In this document: in pieces, positions 17,427 through 27,716 of the stretch
Layout of the letters: each line of letters starts with the position of its first letter
Numbering within the stretch: the stretch's first letter is position 1
Assembly (NCBI RefSeq): GCF_017908595.1
Contig: NZ_JAGKTL010000004.1
Span: forward strand, 1 to 64,000
From: Rhodothermus bifroesti
Lineage (GTDB): Bacteria; Bacteroidota; Rhodothermia; Rhodothermales; Rhodothermaceae
DNA: 64,000 bases
Direction: 5' to 3'
Translations under genes and position numbers: made by a program
Notes under the pieces: model-generated
Seen by the model: the letters and a program-made list of their open reading frames with translations, nothing else
Told to the model about the DNA's origin: nothing
Databases searched by the model: none

Positions 17427-19412
17427 TTAGCGATTCAGTCGATTGTGCACCAACTCCTCAACAACCGACGGATCGGCCAGCGTAGATACATCGCCCAGGT
17501 CTTGATATTCGTTGGCCGCTATCTTCCGCAAAATGCGCCGCATGATCTTGCCCGATCGCGTCTTCGGTAATGCCGGTGTAAACTGCAAGAGGTCGATCGT
17601 AAAAATTGGCCCAAGCACATTACGCACGTGCTGAATCAGCGCGTTGCGCAAGACGTCGGTGGGTTCATACCCCGCCTTGAGCGTCACAAACGCATAAATC
17701 CCTTGCCCTTTGACCTCATGTGGATAGCCTACGACGGCCGCCTCTGCTACTGCCTCGTGCAATACCAATGCGCTTTCGACTTCGGCGGTACCTAAACGGT
17801 GTCCCGACACGTTGATCACATCGTCCACCCGTCCCACAATCCAGTAATACCCATCTTCGTCGCGTCGCGCCCCATCACCCGTAAAGTACATCCCTGGGAA
17901 ACGCGTAAAATAGGTCTCAACAAAACGATCATGCGCACGGTAGACCGTACGCATCTGCCCTGGCCAAGAATCTAAAAGAACCAGCATACCGTCGGCCGGC
18001 CCTTCTAGAATGTTTCCGTCGTGGTCCACAATGGCCGGACGCACCCCAAAAAACGGCAGCGTAGCCGATCCGGGCTTAAGCGGCGTAGCTCCTGGTAGCG
18101 GCGAAATCATAATGCCACCGGTCTCGGTCTGCCACCAAGTGTCTACAATCGGACACCGCTCCTCACCAACTACCCGATAATACCATAACCACGCTTCGGG
18201 GTTGATCGGCTCACCCACAGTGCCTAAAAGGCGCAGCGACTTGCGACTGGTTTTTTTCACCCATTCATCTCCTTCTCGCATCAGGGACCGAATTGCCGTA
18301 GGCGAGGTGTACAGCGTATTCACTTGGTACTTGTCGACTACCTGCCAAATGCGTGAAGGGTCGGGATAGTTCGGTGTGCCTTCAAAGAGCACCTCGGTAA
18401 CACCGTTCGCCAGTGGACCATAAACAATGTAGCTGTGACCGGTCACCCAGCCAATATCGGCTGCACACCAGTACACATCCCCATCGTGATAGTCGAAAAT
18501 GAGCTGGTGTGTGAGCGAAGTAAAGACCAGGTACCCCCCGGTTGTGTGCACCACGCCTTTGGGCTTCCCTGTAGAGCCTGAGGTGTACAGGAAAAAAAGC
18601 GGGTCTTCGGCATCCATCACCTCAGGAGGGCATTCTGCCGAAACGGTTTGCATTTCTTCGTGGTACCAGTGGTCGCGCCCCTCTACCCAAGGGATGTCGC
18701 CCCCAGTACGGCGTACCACAAGTACGGTCTTAACCTCTGGGCAACGCGCAAGCGCCTTGTCGGCGTTTTGCTTGAGCGGTACGCGGCGCCCAGCACGCAG
18801 GCCTTCGTCGGCTGTAATCAGGTATGCCGACTCCCCGTCAAGTATGCGATCGGCCAGTGAGTCCGGCGAAAACCCACCAAAAACGACTGAATGAATAGCC
18901 CCAATGCGCGCGCAGGCCAGCATGGCATAGACAGCTTCCGGTATCATCGGTAGGTAGATGGTCACCCGGTCACCTTTCTTTACCCCATGCTTTTTGAGCA
19001 CATTGGCTAGGCGACACACCTCCTCATAGAGCTGCCGATAGGTGATGGCTTTGCCTGGCTCATTGGGATCGTCTGGCTCCCAATAGAAAGCTACCTGCTC
19101 AGCCCGCGTTGCTAGATGACGGTCAATGCAGTTATAAGCTGCATTCAGCTTGCCCCCCTCAAACCAGCGAATGTAGAGGTTGGCTGGGTCAAAGGAAGTG
19201 TTTTTCACGGTATGGAAAGGCGCAAACCATGTGATACGCTGGGCCTGTTCTCGCCAAAAGCCTTCAGGATCTTGAATGGAGCGCTCATACAGCGCCCGGT
19301 ATTGCTCCATAGAGCGAATATGGGCACGCCGACGAAACGCTTCCGAAGGCGCAAAAACCAACCCTAGTCCCGAATAAGCAGCAGTCGCATTGAGCGTTTC
19401 TGAAATACCCAT
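17427..19412 (-). CDS. acs: Acetyl-CoA synthetase (AMP-forming)
   Basis: 661 residues, the family's usual length. It activates acetate with ATP to acetyl-AMP and then forms acetyl-CoA. The ATP-binding loop is [20 protein letters not shown]. The Trp that closes the acetate pocket lies in [11 protein letters not shown]. The hinge is [20 protein letters not shown], and the C-terminal lysine controlled by acetylation lies in [15 protein letters not shown]. It is a single-gene unit; the 240 bases upstream are shared with the divergent TonB receptor gene. Confidence 0.96.
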   Translation of the reverse strand: MGISETLNATAAYSGLGLVFAPSEAFRRRAHIRSMEQYRALYERSIQDPEGFWREQAQRITWFAPFHTVKNTSFDPANLYIRWFEGGKLNAAYNCIDRHLATRAEQVAFYWEPDDPNEPGKAITYRQLYEEVCRLANVLKKHGVKKGDRVTIYLPMIPEAVYAMLACARIGAIHSVVFGGFSPDSLADRILDGESAYLITADEGLRAGRRVPLKQNADKALARCPEVKTVLVVRRTGGDIPWVEGRDHWYHEEMQTVSAECPPEVMDAEDPLFFLYTSGSTGKPKGVVHTTGGYLVFTSLTHQLIFDYHDGDVYWCAADIGWVTGHSYIVYGPLANGVTEVLFEGTPNYPDPSRIWQVVDKYQVNTLYTSPTAIRSLMREGDEWVKKTSRKSLRLLGTVGEPINPEAWLWYYRVVGEERCPIVDTWWQTETGGIMISPLPGATPLKPGSATLPFFGVRPAIVDHDGNILEGPADGMLVLLDSWPGQMRTVYRAHDRFVETYFTRFPGMYFTGDGARRDEDGYYWIVGRVDDVINVSGHRLGTAEVESALVLHEAVAEAAVVGYPHEVKGQGIYAFVTLKAGYEPTDVLRNALIQHVRNVLGPIFTIDLLQFTPALPKTRSGKIMRRILRKIAANEYQDLGDVSTLADPSVVEELVHNRLNR

Positions 19413-19650
19413 AGCACACCAACGGTTGATGATCAGGGGGTTTCTCGGTCCTGGTGGTACAACGGCAACGGTTTACAGATTTTACAAAAAATAACCTTCA
19501 AAAACGACTGGTCAAAATCAAAACGGAACCGCTCTCATGAAGCCGTGAGAAAACGGCAAGTAACGATAGCTTAACAGTTCGATCATCATGAGCTAATCTC
19601 TCCAAGGGATCTTTTTAGCGATCCTACATAACTTTTATTGTGTCATTTCT

Positions 19651-22401
19651 ATGAAGCTTCGGCTACAGGTACTGTTTGCCCTCATTGGACTTGGAAGTGT
19701 CTGGCCTGCCTGGGCGCAGCATAACGGTATCGTCGAAGGACGTGTGGTGGATGCCCGTAGTGGTGAGCCCCTTATTGGGGTTCACGTCGTTGTCGAAGGA
19801 ACTTCGATGGGCACCACGACCGACCTGGAGGGACGCTTTGCGCTACCCCTACCTGCTGGGACGTATACCCTTGTTTTTCAGTACCTCGGCTACCAGCCCT
19901 ACCGTGTCGTCAACGTGCGCCCAGAAGCCGGGCAGCGCATAGCGCTCTCGGTAGCTCTTTTGGAAGCTTCGCTGCAAATGGGCGAAGTGGTGGTAGAAGC
20001 ACAGGCCATTCGCAATACCGAGGCTGCCCTACTCACCATGCAACGCAAGGCGCCTGCCATTAGCGACGGCATGGCAGCTGAACAAATGCGTCGCGCCCCA
20101 GATCCTACCTCGGCCGACGCACTACGCCGAATTACAGGGGTTTCAGTGCTCGGGGGCCGCTACCTCTACGTGCGTGGAACCCCCGAACGCTATTCGGTGG
20201 CCCTTCTCAACGGTGCTCCTTTAGCGGGGACCGAACCCGACCGCCGCAGCTTTGCTTTTGACCTGATTCCAGCAGAGCTGCTAGATAATACGGTCATCCA
20301 AAAGGCCTTTACCCCCGATCAGCCCGGCGATTTTGCCGGTGGCGTGGTGCGCCTAGAAACGGTAGACTTCCCTACCGACCTTCTTGTGCGGCTAAGCAGT
20401 TCAGGTGCTTGGAACGCAGCTGCCACAGGACGCACGTTTTGGACCTATCCGGGAAGTCGTTTCTGGGGAATCGACGACGGGCGGCGGCGCCTGCCCAAGC
20501 ATTTCCCAGAAAACCTGGCCGCCTTACCCCTAAGCGAACGCCACCAAGTTGCCCAAACTTTGCCTAACATCTGGACGCCCAAGCCAAGCCGAGCCCCAGC
20601 CAATTTCAACCTCGGCTTTTCGATCGGCGACGGAGCACGCCTTCTAGGCCGTGCCTTTGGATTTGTGGCCGCCGCCTCCTATCGCAACGGCTATACGGTC
20701 GAAGATCTTGTGCGTCGTGAATATGAAGCCTCGGGAGATTTGCGCTTCGATTACCGTGGCCAACGCCATGCTTTCTCTACCCTTTGGGGTGGGTTATTGA
20801 ACGTAAGTCTGCGCCTGGGCAACGCGCACCGGTTGAGCTGGCGCAACACGTATACCCGCTCAGCCGAAGACGAAGTCATTCGACTTTATGGCGTGCAGTA
20901 CACCGATGCAGGGACCGAGCAGCACCAAACCGCTTTGCGTTTTACCAGTCGCGGGCTCTACACAGGACAGCTGGACGGCGCCCACTTTTTCGCGTCCCTT
21001 GGACGGCTGGAGCTGGGCTGGAGCGCACGCTACAGCCGTTCTAATCGCAACGAACCTGACTACCGCCGCTACCTCTACGCCCGAGAATTGGGCTCCGATG
21101 GTCCTTTTGCGGCCGTGCTGGGCTTTCAGGCCAATCTCAAAAACGGTGGCCGCTTCTATTCGGAAATGGACGAAACCACCCGGGGCTTTGGCCTGGACCT
21201 GCGTAAGCCCATTGGGGACTTGCGACTCAGCGCTGGAGGAGGGTGGGAAGACCGTGATCGCAATTTCTGGGCGCGCCTTATTGGCGCGGTCATTAATGCA
21301 CCAGGCAACGGCTTTACAGACTTCCGCTTACTCTACCTACCGCCCGACTCGCTATTCCATCCGGAAAACTTTCGCCGAAACGGTTTGGCCCTCGACGAAT
21401 ACCGCAACGGTACCAATCGCTATCGGGCTGGATCGGAGCTCATCCATGGCTATGTTATGTTCGACTGGCCCCTTCAGCTAGCACCGGGCCACACGCTGCG
21501 CATGGTCGGCGGCTTGCGTTTGGAAGATGCTGACCTCTGGGTAAAAACCCGTGACTTTTCGGATCAGATGGATGTCTTGATCCAACAGCAAAAGCTGGAC
21601 TTGTTACCTGGCCTTAACCTGACCTATAGCCCAGGCGAGCACACAAACCTGCGTCTGGCCTGGAGCCGTACAGTCAACCGGCCAGAACTCCGTGAGTTGG
21701 CGCCTTTCACGTACTTCGACTTTCAGACGCAAACTTCAGTACGCGGCGACGCTGCATTGCGTCGCGCCTCAGTGCACAACTGGGACCTACGTTGGGAATA
21801 CTATCCAGGCATCGGTGAGCTGATTGCCTTAGGACTGTTCTACAAGCACTTGCGCAACCCAATTGAGCAGGTTATCGTCTCGGGCAGTGCTTTGGGGTCG
21901 GAGCGCACGTTTGCCAACGCTGATCGGGCAGTAAACAGTGGCTTTGAGTTCGAAGTGCGCTTGGGCTTGGAGCGCCTTTTGGGCTCCTGGGCAAACCCGC
22001 TGCGGCTCCAGCTGAATTACGCCTGGATTCACTCTCGCGTCTTTGTACCTGGAACGGAAACAACCATCGCGCGCGAAAACCGACCGCTGCAGGGGCAATC
22101 ACCCTATATCCTCAATACCGGTCTACTCTATGAAAGTGGCCCTTTAAGCCTAAGTTTACTCTATAACCGCATTGGCAGTCGCATCGTCGAAGTGGCTACC
22201 GCCTACGAGGAAGACGTCATCGAAGTGCCCCGCGATATTGTAGACCTCTCCCTTACCTATCAGCTCACCCGCTTTCTGGGCGTTCGCCTAAGCGGTCGCG
22301 ACCTGCTGGCGCAACCGCAACGCTTCATGCAAGGCGGCAAATTGGCCCGAGAAAATAGCCGCGCAACCGTATGGTCGCTAGGTTTTACGGGCCGCTGGTG
22401 A
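19651..22401 (+). CDS. TonB-dependent outer-membrane receptor
   Basis: 916 residues. A signal peptide ends at about WAQ (residue 23). A carboxypeptidase-regulatory-like beta sandwich follows (GIVEGRVVDARSGEPLIGV, about 25-110), usual in Bacteroidota. The plug domain covers about 130-240, with YVRGTPERYSVALLNGAPL and DQPGDFAGGVVRLET. The rest is a 22-strand barrel and the chain ends in an aromatic (FTGRW). It should import a ligand powered by ExbB/ExbD and TonB. The gene just downstream encodes a T9SS-sorted beta-helix protein, probably its surface partner. The ligand is unknown; there is no SusD homologue. Confidence 0.9.
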   Translation: MKLRLQVLFALIGLGSVWPAWAQHNGIVEGRVVDARSGEPLIGVHVVVEGTSMGTTTDLEGRFALPLPAGTYTLVFQYLGYQPYRVVNVRPEAGQRIALSVALLEASLQMGEVVVEAQAIRNTEAALLTMQRKAPAISDGMAAEQMRRAPDPTSADALRRITGVSVLGGRYLYVRGTPERYSVALLNGAPLAGTEPDRRSFAFDLIPAELLDNTVIQKAFTPDQPGDFAGGVVRLETVDFPTDLLVRLSSSGAWNAAATGRTFWTYPGSRFWGIDDGRRRLPKHFPENLAALPLSERHQVAQTLPNIWTPKPSRAPANFNLGFSIGDGARLLGRAFGFVAAASYRNGYTVEDLVRREYEASGDLRFDYRGQRHAFSTLWGGLLNVSLRLGNAHRLSWRNTYTRSAEDEVIRLYGVQYTDAGTEQHQTALRFTSRGLYTGQLDGAHFFASLGRLELGWSARYSRSNRNEPDYRRYLYARELGSDGPFAAVLGFQANLKNGGRFYSEMDETTRGFGLDLRKPIGDLRLSAGGGWEDRDRNFWARLIGAVINAPGNGFTDFRLLYLPPDSLFHPENFRRNGLALDEYRNGTNRYRAGSELIHGYVMFDWPLQLAPGHTLRMVGGLRLEDADLWVKTRDFSDQMDVLIQQQKLDLLPGLNLTYSPGEHTNLRLAWSRTVNRPELRELAPFTYFDFQTQTSVRGDAALRRASVHNWDLRWEYYPGIGELIALGLFYKHLRNPIEQVIVSGSALGSERTFANADRAVNSGFEFEVRLGLERLLGSWANPLRLQLNYAWIHSRVFVPGTETTIARENRPLQGQSPYILNTGLLYESGPLSLSLLYNRIGSRIVEVATAYEEDVIEVPRDIVDLSLTYQLTRFLGVRLSGRDLLAQPQRFMQGGKLARENSRATVWSLGFTGRW

Positions 22402-22492
22402 CCTCATAACACAGCGTTAACGTCTCCTTTATCCAGGATTTACACAGACATCGTAGTCTGTTTCGACCCTAAAAAATCAACCTCAAACTGCA

Positions 22493-24139
22493 ATGCGACG
22501 TTTTGTACTACTTTTAAGCGCTGTATTTGTCGCGTTTGAAAGCGCCCCAGCATGGGCGCAGCTGGCTCGCGTCGACAGCGTGTTAGAAGGACGCATCACC
22601 CGTAACCTGACGCTCCAGGCCAATAAACGGTATCTGCTGCGCGGCTTTGTCAACGTGGATCCACCAGCAACATTGACGATTGAGCCTGGGACTGTGATCT
22701 ACGGTGAAAAAGAAACTAAAGGAACGCTCATCATCAATCGGGGAGCCAAAATCATCGCCGAAGGGACGCCGCAGCGGCCGATTGTCTTTACCAGCCAGCA
22801 ACCTCCTGGCCAGCGCGGTCCAGGTGACTGGGGTGGCATTATCATTGCAGGCCGGGCACCCATCAACGTTCCAGGCGGCACCGCCGAGATCGAAGGCGGC
22901 ACAGGCACGGTCTACGGCGGCGGCGCAAACCCCGATCCTGAGGACAATTCCGGCGTGCTGCGCTACGTACGCATCGAGTTTGGCGGCATTGCTTTCTTGC
23001 CCGATAATGAGATCAACGGGCTCACCCTGGGTGGTGTAGGTCGGGGTACAACCATCGAATATGTACAGGTAAGCTACGTTGGAGACGATGCCTTTGAGTT
23101 TTTCGGCGGCACGGTTAACGCCCGCTATCTAATCAGCTATCATAACGTAGACGACGATTTCGACACAGATTTTGGCTATCAGGGCCGCGTGCAGTTTGCG
23201 CTCGCTGTGCGGGATCCGAACATCGCAGATATTGGCGGATCGAACGGCTTTGAGTCCGACAACGACGGCACAGGAACCACCAATCAACCGCGCACTGCAC
23301 CCGTGTTCTCGAACGTGACCCTTATCGGTCCAGCTGCTACTGCCCAGACGTCCATCAACCCGAACTTCCGGCGCGGCATGCACATCCGACGCGCCTCGCT
23401 GCTTTCGGCTTACAACAGTATTGTGATGGGCTGGCCCGACGGCATCTTGCTCGATGGTACCACAACCACCACAGCCGCACGTGATGGGGAGCTCGAGCTG
23501 CGCAACATGATCCTGGCCGGCATTCGCAACAACCCCCAAGTCAAAACACAAAATCCACCTGCAGGCTTCGACGGATTGACATGGTTTCAAACCAGCGGAT
23601 GGGGCAACCAGATCTTTGCCAATACAGCGGACGTTGGTCTCGTCAATCCCTACCCTGCGCAACCACGCGATTTCGATCCTCGCCCCAACACCAACGCGCC
23701 AGCAGCTACAGGAGCTAGCTTTAGCTGGACTAAACTACAAGACCCGTTTTTCCAACAGGTTGACTACATCGGGGCTTTTGCGCCCAACGAACGCTGGGAC
23801 CTACCGTGGGCGAATTATGACCCCCAAAACACCAACTATGATGTACCGACAGCCATCACACCTTCCGAGCCAATGGGTTCGTTTACCCTCTGGCCCGTTT
23901 ACCCGAATCCAGCGCGTGAAGCCGTAACGGTACGCTTCATGCTGACGCGGCCTTCTGAAGTGCACCTGCGGGTGTATGACCTACTCGGACGTCAGGTTGC
24001 CGTACTGCACGAAGGCTTTCACACAGCCGGCATGCACGAAGTCACCTGGTCTACAAGTGCCTTGCCAGCCGGTCTGTATGTGGTACAGCTAGAAGCTTCC
24101 GGACAGGTCGCGCTGCAAAAACTAACGCGCCTCCCCTAA
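22493..24139 (+). CDS. T9SS-sorted right-handed beta-helix protein
   Basis: 548 residues with a signal peptide ending near AWA (residue 23). The middle is a repetitive beta-solenoid: GTLIINRGAKIIAEGTPQRP, GDWGGIIIAGRAPIN, then EYVQVSYVGDDAFEFFGGTV and acidic turns such as DDDFDTDFGYQG and ESDNDGTG that could bind calcium. The last 85 residues are a type IX sorting domain (YPNPAREAVTVRF, VYDLLGRQVAVL, GLYVVQLEASG). It lies 91 bases downstream of the TonB receptor and is closed by a terminator, so the pair is likely one transcript. I infer a receptor-associated surface protein; the ligand is unknown. Confidence 0.85.
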   Translation: MRRFVLLLSAVFVAFESAPAWAQLARVDSVLEGRITRNLTLQANKRYLLRGFVNVDPPATLTIEPGTVIYGEKETKGTLIINRGAKIIAEGTPQRPIVFTSQQPPGQRGPGDWGGIIIAGRAPINVPGGTAEIEGGTGTVYGGGANPDPEDNSGVLRYVRIEFGGIAFLPDNEINGLTLGGVGRGTTIEYVQVSYVGDDAFEFFGGTVNARYLISYHNVDDDFDTDFGYQGRVQFALAVRDPNIADIGGSNGFESDNDGTGTTNQPRTAPVFSNVTLIGPAATAQTSINPNFRRGMHIRRASLLSAYNSIVMGWPDGILLDGTTTTTAARDGELELRNMILAGIRNNPQVKTQNPPAGFDGLTWFQTSGWGNQIFANTADVGLVNPYPAQPRDFDPRPNTNAPAATGASFSWTKLQDPFFQQVDYIGAFAPNERWDLPWANYDPQNTNYDVPTAITPSEPMGSFTLWPVYPNPAREAVTVRFMLTRPSEVHLRVYDLLGRQVAVLHEGFHTAGMHEVTWSTSALPAGLYVVQLEASGQVALQKLTRLP

Positions 24140-24159
24140 AAGGAAGCGTTCTGCTGCAT

Positions 24160-24201
24160 AAAGAAAACAGAGAGCTTTCCCCCCGGCTCTCTGTTTTCTT
24201 T
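24160..24201. terminator. Bidirectional terminator between convergent genes
   Basis: A 16-bp perfect inverted repeat (AAAGAAAACAGAGAGC and its complement) with a 10-base loop. A T-rich end lies in both directions, so it can serve both the T9SS beta-helix gene and the convergent ParA gene. Confidence 0.93.
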
Positions 24202-24219
24202 ATTGCGCGAACCCAATTT

Positions 24220-25002
24220 TCACACAGCTACTGCAGCTGCTCGGTCTTGTAGCATGCGGCGCAGCAGCTCGTCGGTTGCATTCGCATAGTCTCGAGCACC
24301 ACGGGAGTAGGGGTCTTGCGTAAAGACGGTTGAGCCATCCTCGAATGATTGGGCCAGCGATGCGCTCGTACGAATGACCGTCTCTAAGACCCGATCTCCG
24401 TAGCGTCGACTCAGATAGCGACGATAAAGCTGATGGGTGCGCTTGCGCGCGTCCACTTGGGTAAAGAGAAACAAGGGGGGATGCAAGGTAGGATTCAGCT
24501 TTTCCCGTACCAGATGGACGGTTTGTGCCGTTTGCTCTGCACCCAACACGGGCTGATACTCTGGAGTTACCGGAACAAGCACATGCTGGCTAGCCACCAG
24601 TGCGTTGAGGCTGTAAACCGTAACCGCTGCTGCGGTATCAAAAATGACCACATCGTAGTCTACCCCCCCTTTGGCCAACGCCTCTTTAGCCCAAAACACA
24701 TCGGTAGGACGGTTAAGCTGCCGCATCACCCGTGTCAACCCTGTCGAGGAAGGCAGCAAGTCAAACCCCCCTACGCGATGGCGCTGCACCTCTTGGAGCG
24801 AAAGCGATGGGTTAAATAACGCCAGCACAGAAGCTTCTTCTGGCGGCTCAGGGATCCCCATAACACGGGTAAGAAACCCCTGCGGGTCTAGATCGATCAC
24901 CAACACGCGGTGGCCACTTAGCCCTAGCGCAGCAGCTACGTGAATCGCTGTGGTCGTCTTACCCGTTCCTCCCTTATGATTACAAATGGTTAATGTTATC
25001 AT
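24220..25002 (-). CDS. ParA/Soj-family ATPase, orphan
   Basis: About 260 residues from the ATG at 25002, with AAGGG ten bases before it. A TTG at 25035 would add 11 residues. The deviant Walker A motif is ICNHKGGTGKTTTAIHV, with both lysines of the MinD/ParA group. The switch region is VLVIDLDPQGFLT and the Walker B-like segment is DVVIFDTAAA. Family members dimerise on ATP and position chromosomes, plasmids or protein machines. No parB gene or parS-like cluster is next to it, so this may be a ParA that positions another cargo rather than the chromosomal partition protein. Confidence 0.88.
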   Translation of the reverse strand: MITLTICNHKGGTGKTTTAIHVAAALGLSGHRVLVIDLDPQGFLTRVMGIPEPPEEASVLALFNPSLSLQEVQRHRVGGFDLLPSSTGLTRVMRQLNRPTDVFWAKEALAKGGVDYDVVIFDTAAAVTVYSLNALVASQHVLVPVTPEYQPVLGAEQTAQTVHLVREKLNPTLHPPLFLFTQVDARKRTHQLYRRYLSRRYGDRVLETVIRTSASLAQSFEDGSTVFTQDPYSRGARDYANATDELLRRMLQDRAAAVAV

Positions 25003-25119
25003 GCGTAAGCAACCCTTTAGAAACTCCCTCCGCAACGTGGAAATTAGCCTGCAGCTTAGGCTGTGTCAAACATCAGGCCACAAGCATATTGGATACCTAA
25101 CCCATAAAGCCACGGACAT

Positions 25120-25713
25120 ATGAAACTACGCGTACCGTTCATCTTGGCCTCGCGCTCGCCTCGCCGGCATAAGCTCCTGGCCCAGCTTGGGCTGGATTTT
25201 GAGGTGCATCCTAGCGATCTAGATGAACAGGCCACCCTTTACCAACCGCCAGACCAATTGGTCGAACACCTGGCTTTAGCAAAAGCGCGCCTAGTAGCTC
25301 CACGCTTTCCTGAAGCCCTCACGCTTGGAGCGGATACGATCGTGGTCATTGATGGCACGGTGCTCAACAAACCTGCCGACGCTGCAGAAGCCCGTGCCAT
25401 GCTCCGACGCTTGAGTGGTCGCACCCATACCGTTTATACCGGTCTGGCCCTGCTGCATCCTGTCAGCAAACGGGAAGTTACTGCCAGCGAAGCGACCCGT
25501 GTAAGCTTTGCCCCTTTGAGCGACGAAGAAATTGAAGCCTATATTGCTACGGGCTCGCCTTTAGACAAAGCAGGTGCTTATGGCATTCAAGACGACTACG
25601 GTGCGGTCTTTATTCGGCGTATTGAAGGGGACTATTACAATGTGGTTGGGCTGCCTTTACATCGCCTTTACCGGCTTTTGCGTACACATTTTGCTGATCT
25701 GCTGCTCTCGTGA
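25120..25713 (+). CDS. maf: Maf-family nucleoside triphosphate pyrophosphatase
   Basis: 197 residues, standard length. The N-terminal signature FILASRSPRRHKLLAQLG binds the nucleotide. Further family features are TLGADTIVVIDGTVLNKP and SPLDKAGAYGIQDDYGAVFI. Maf proteins hydrolyse dTTP/UTP or modified nucleotides to monophosphates and so clean the nucleotide pool; overproduction blocks septation in some bacteria. It starts 117 bases from the divergent ParA gene and is followed by the agmatine genes on the same strand. Confidence 0.93.
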   Translation: MKLRVPFILASRSPRRHKLLAQLGLDFEVHPSDLDEQATLYQPPDQLVEHLALAKARLVAPRFPEALTLGADTIVVIDGTVLNKPADAAEARAMLRRLSGRTHTVYTGLALLHPVSKREVTASEATRVSFAPLSDEEIEAYIATGSPLDKAGAYGIQDDYGAVFIRRIEGDYYNVVGLPLHRLYRLLRTHFADLLLS

Positions 25714-25785
25714 AAATCGTGCATAAGGAAACCCTGCACTCTCTAAGGCATTGTGCAGCGCGCTATCTGGTGGTTTTTTACGACC

Positions 25786-26685
25786 ATGGCCGATACCCTG
25801 ACAGTTGGTCTGGTGCAAATGCGCTGCAGCGAAGATCCAGAGCAAAACCTGCAGCGCGCTATCGAAGGCATTCGCGAGGCAGCCCAGCAAGGCGCGCAAA
25901 TCGTTTGCCTACCCGAGCTTTTTCGCACGCCCTATTTCTGCAAGCACGAAGACCCAGGTTATTTTCAGCTCGCCGAGCCGGTACCCGGACCAACCACCGA
26001 GCGTTTGGCGCAGCTGGCCATGGCACTTAACGTAACCATCTTGGCAAGCCTATTTGAAAAGCGCACCGATGGCCTCTACCATAACACCCTTGCTGTGCTT
26101 GATCCAAGGCGGGGATACTTGGGCAAATACCGCAAAATGCACATTCCGCACGACCCGCTCTTTGAGGAAAAATTTTACTTCACGCCAGGCGATTTAGGCT
26201 TCCGAACGTTCGACACTGCTGGAGTGCGCATTGGAACGCTCATTTGCTGGGATCAATGGTTTCCGGAAGCTGCACGCCTAACGGCCCTTCAGGGAGCCCA
26301 GGTGCTTTTCTACCCTACAGCCATTGGCTGGCTTCCAGAAGAAGAAGCCACCGAAGGGGCTGCGCAGCATGAAGCCTGGGAACTGGTGCAACGTGCACAT
26401 GCCATCACCAACGGCTGCTATGTGGTGGCCGTCAACCGAACGGGCTTTGAGCCTGCTCCCCCTGGGGCCCCTTCACGGGGCATTCGGTTTTGGGGCCAAA
26501 GCTTTGTAGCCGCACCAGACGGTACCGTACTGGCACGCGCCCCCATCGATGAGGAGGCTGTTTTGGTGGTAGCGCTGGACTTACGGCGCCTGGACGAAGT
26601 GCGCACGATTTGGCCGTTTTTCCGCGATCGCCGTATCGATGCCTATGGAGACCTTAGCCGACGTTTTCTGGACGACACCCCCTAA
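25786..26685 (+). CDS. aguB: N-carbamoylputrescine amidase
   Basis: About 299 residues from the ATG at 25786 (a longer frame begins at 25753). It belongs to the nitrilase superfamily. The catalytic triad is visible: Glu in IVCLPELFRTPYFC, Lys in YRKMHIPHDP and Cys in LICWDQWFPE. The WDQWFPEAARL and FEEKFYFTPGDLGF segments are typical of N-carbamoylputrescine amidases, which turn N-carbamoylputrescine into putrescine, CO2 and ammonia. The next gene encodes agmatine deiminase, which supplies the substrate, and this supports the assignment. Confidence 0.93.
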   Translation: MADTLTVGLVQMRCSEDPEQNLQRAIEGIREAAQQGAQIVCLPELFRTPYFCKHEDPGYFQLAEPVPGPTTERLAQLAMALNVTILASLFEKRTDGLYHNTLAVLDPRRGYLGKYRKMHIPHDPLFEEKFYFTPGDLGFRTFDTAGVRIGTLICWDQWFPEAARLTALQGAQVLFYPTAIGWLPEEEATEGAAQHEAWELVQRAHAITNGCYVVAVNRTGFEPAPPGAPSRGIRFWGQSFVAAPDGTVLARAPIDEEAVLVVALDLRRLDEVRTIWPFFRDRRIDAYGDLSRRFLDDTP

Positions 26686-26713
26686 CGCATCGCCTGCTGC
26701 CCAAGGATTTTAT

Positions 26714-27715
26714 ATGCCTGCCGAATGGGCTCCCCACCAGGCCACGTGGCTATCGTGGCCACATAACCGCGATACCTGGCCCGAGGAGCTCGCGTGCGTT
26801 GAGCGTACAATGGCTCAAGTGGTACGCTTACTAAGCCAGCATGAAGCTGTTTACATCAATGTCAACGATGCTGCGCACGAGCAGCACGTTCGTCAGGTGC
26901 TCGATGCAGCAGGCGTTTCTGGAACAGTGCGCTTTTTCCACATCCCCACAGATGACGCCTGGATTCGAGACCATGGTGCTATCTTTGTCACCCATACTCA
27001 AACGCGTAGCCTGGCTGCTACCGTCTGGGGATTTAACAGTTGGGGAGGTAAATACCCTTGGGCACGCGACGCGCAGGTGGCTCGTCGCATGGCACAGATA
27101 CTTGGCGTACCTGCCTTCGACGGGGAAATGATCCTCGAGGGGGGCTCGATCGACACCAATGGGGCTGGTCTGCTGCTGACTACCGAGCAGTGTCTATTGC
27201 ATTCAAACCGGAATCCTCAATACTCTCGAGAAGCCATCGAAGCGCGCCTTAAGGCTTTTTTGGGCGTTGCACAGGTGTTGTGGCTAGGCCAAGGCTTGGT
27301 CGGGGATGACACCGATGGACACGTAGACGACTTGGCCCGTTTTGTAGCCGAAGATGCGGTGGTGATCGCCGTTGAAACCGACCCCCGTGATCCGAACTAC
27401 GATATCCTCCAGGAAAATCTCGAACGGCTCAAAGCCGCACGTCTACCGGATGGCCGTCCGCTGCAGGTAATCCCCCTACCTATGCCAGAGCCGCTGGAGA
27501 TTGCCGGCGAGCGCGTCCCAGCCACGTATGCGAATTTTTATATTGCCAATCAGCTCGTGCTAATGCCTGCCTATGGCTGCAGGCAAGATGCCTTGGCTGA
27601 AGCGGTGCTGGCTCGTTGCTTTCCAGGGCGAACGGTCATTCCTATCGATTGCCGCGCCATCATCCGTGGTTTAGGTGCTCTGCACTGCCTTACGCAACAG
27701 GTCCCAGCTTCATAA
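26714..27715 (+). CDS. aguA: Agmatine deiminase
   Basis: About 333 residues from the ATG at 26714, chosen because AAGGA lies 6 bases upstream and the family begins at MPAEWAPHQATWLSWPHN. An ATG at 26639 in the same frame would overlap aguB by 47 bases. The enzyme belongs to the guanidino-group modifying superfamily with a catalytic Cys near the C-terminus, here in GLGALHCLTQQ. Other active-site parts are DAWIRDHGAIFV, EGGSIDTNGAG and DDTDGHVDDLARF. It converts agmatine into N-carbamoylputrescine. With AguB it makes a two-step route to putrescine, needed by many thermophiles for polyamine synthesis. Confidence 0.95.
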   Translation: MPAEWAPHQATWLSWPHNRDTWPEELACVERTMAQVVRLLSQHEAVYINVNDAAHEQHVRQVLDAAGVSGTVRFFHIPTDDAWIRDHGAIFVTHTQTRSLAATVWGFNSWGGKYPWARDAQVARRMAQILGVPAFDGEMILEGGSIDTNGAGLLLTTEQCLLHSNRNPQYSREAIEARLKAFLGVAQVLWLGQGLVGDDTDGHVDDLARFVAEDAVVIAVETDPRDPNYDILQENLERLKAARLPDGRPLQVIPLPMPEPLEIAGERVPATYANFYIANQLVLMPAYGCRQDALAEAVLARCFPGRTVIPIDCRAIIRGLGALHCLTQQVPAS

Positions 27716-27716
27716 C

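Noticed and set aside
19606-19625. GGATC/GATCC inverted repeat upstream of the TonB receptor
   Set aside because: Only 5 bp with an 8-base loop; too short to claim as operator or terminator.
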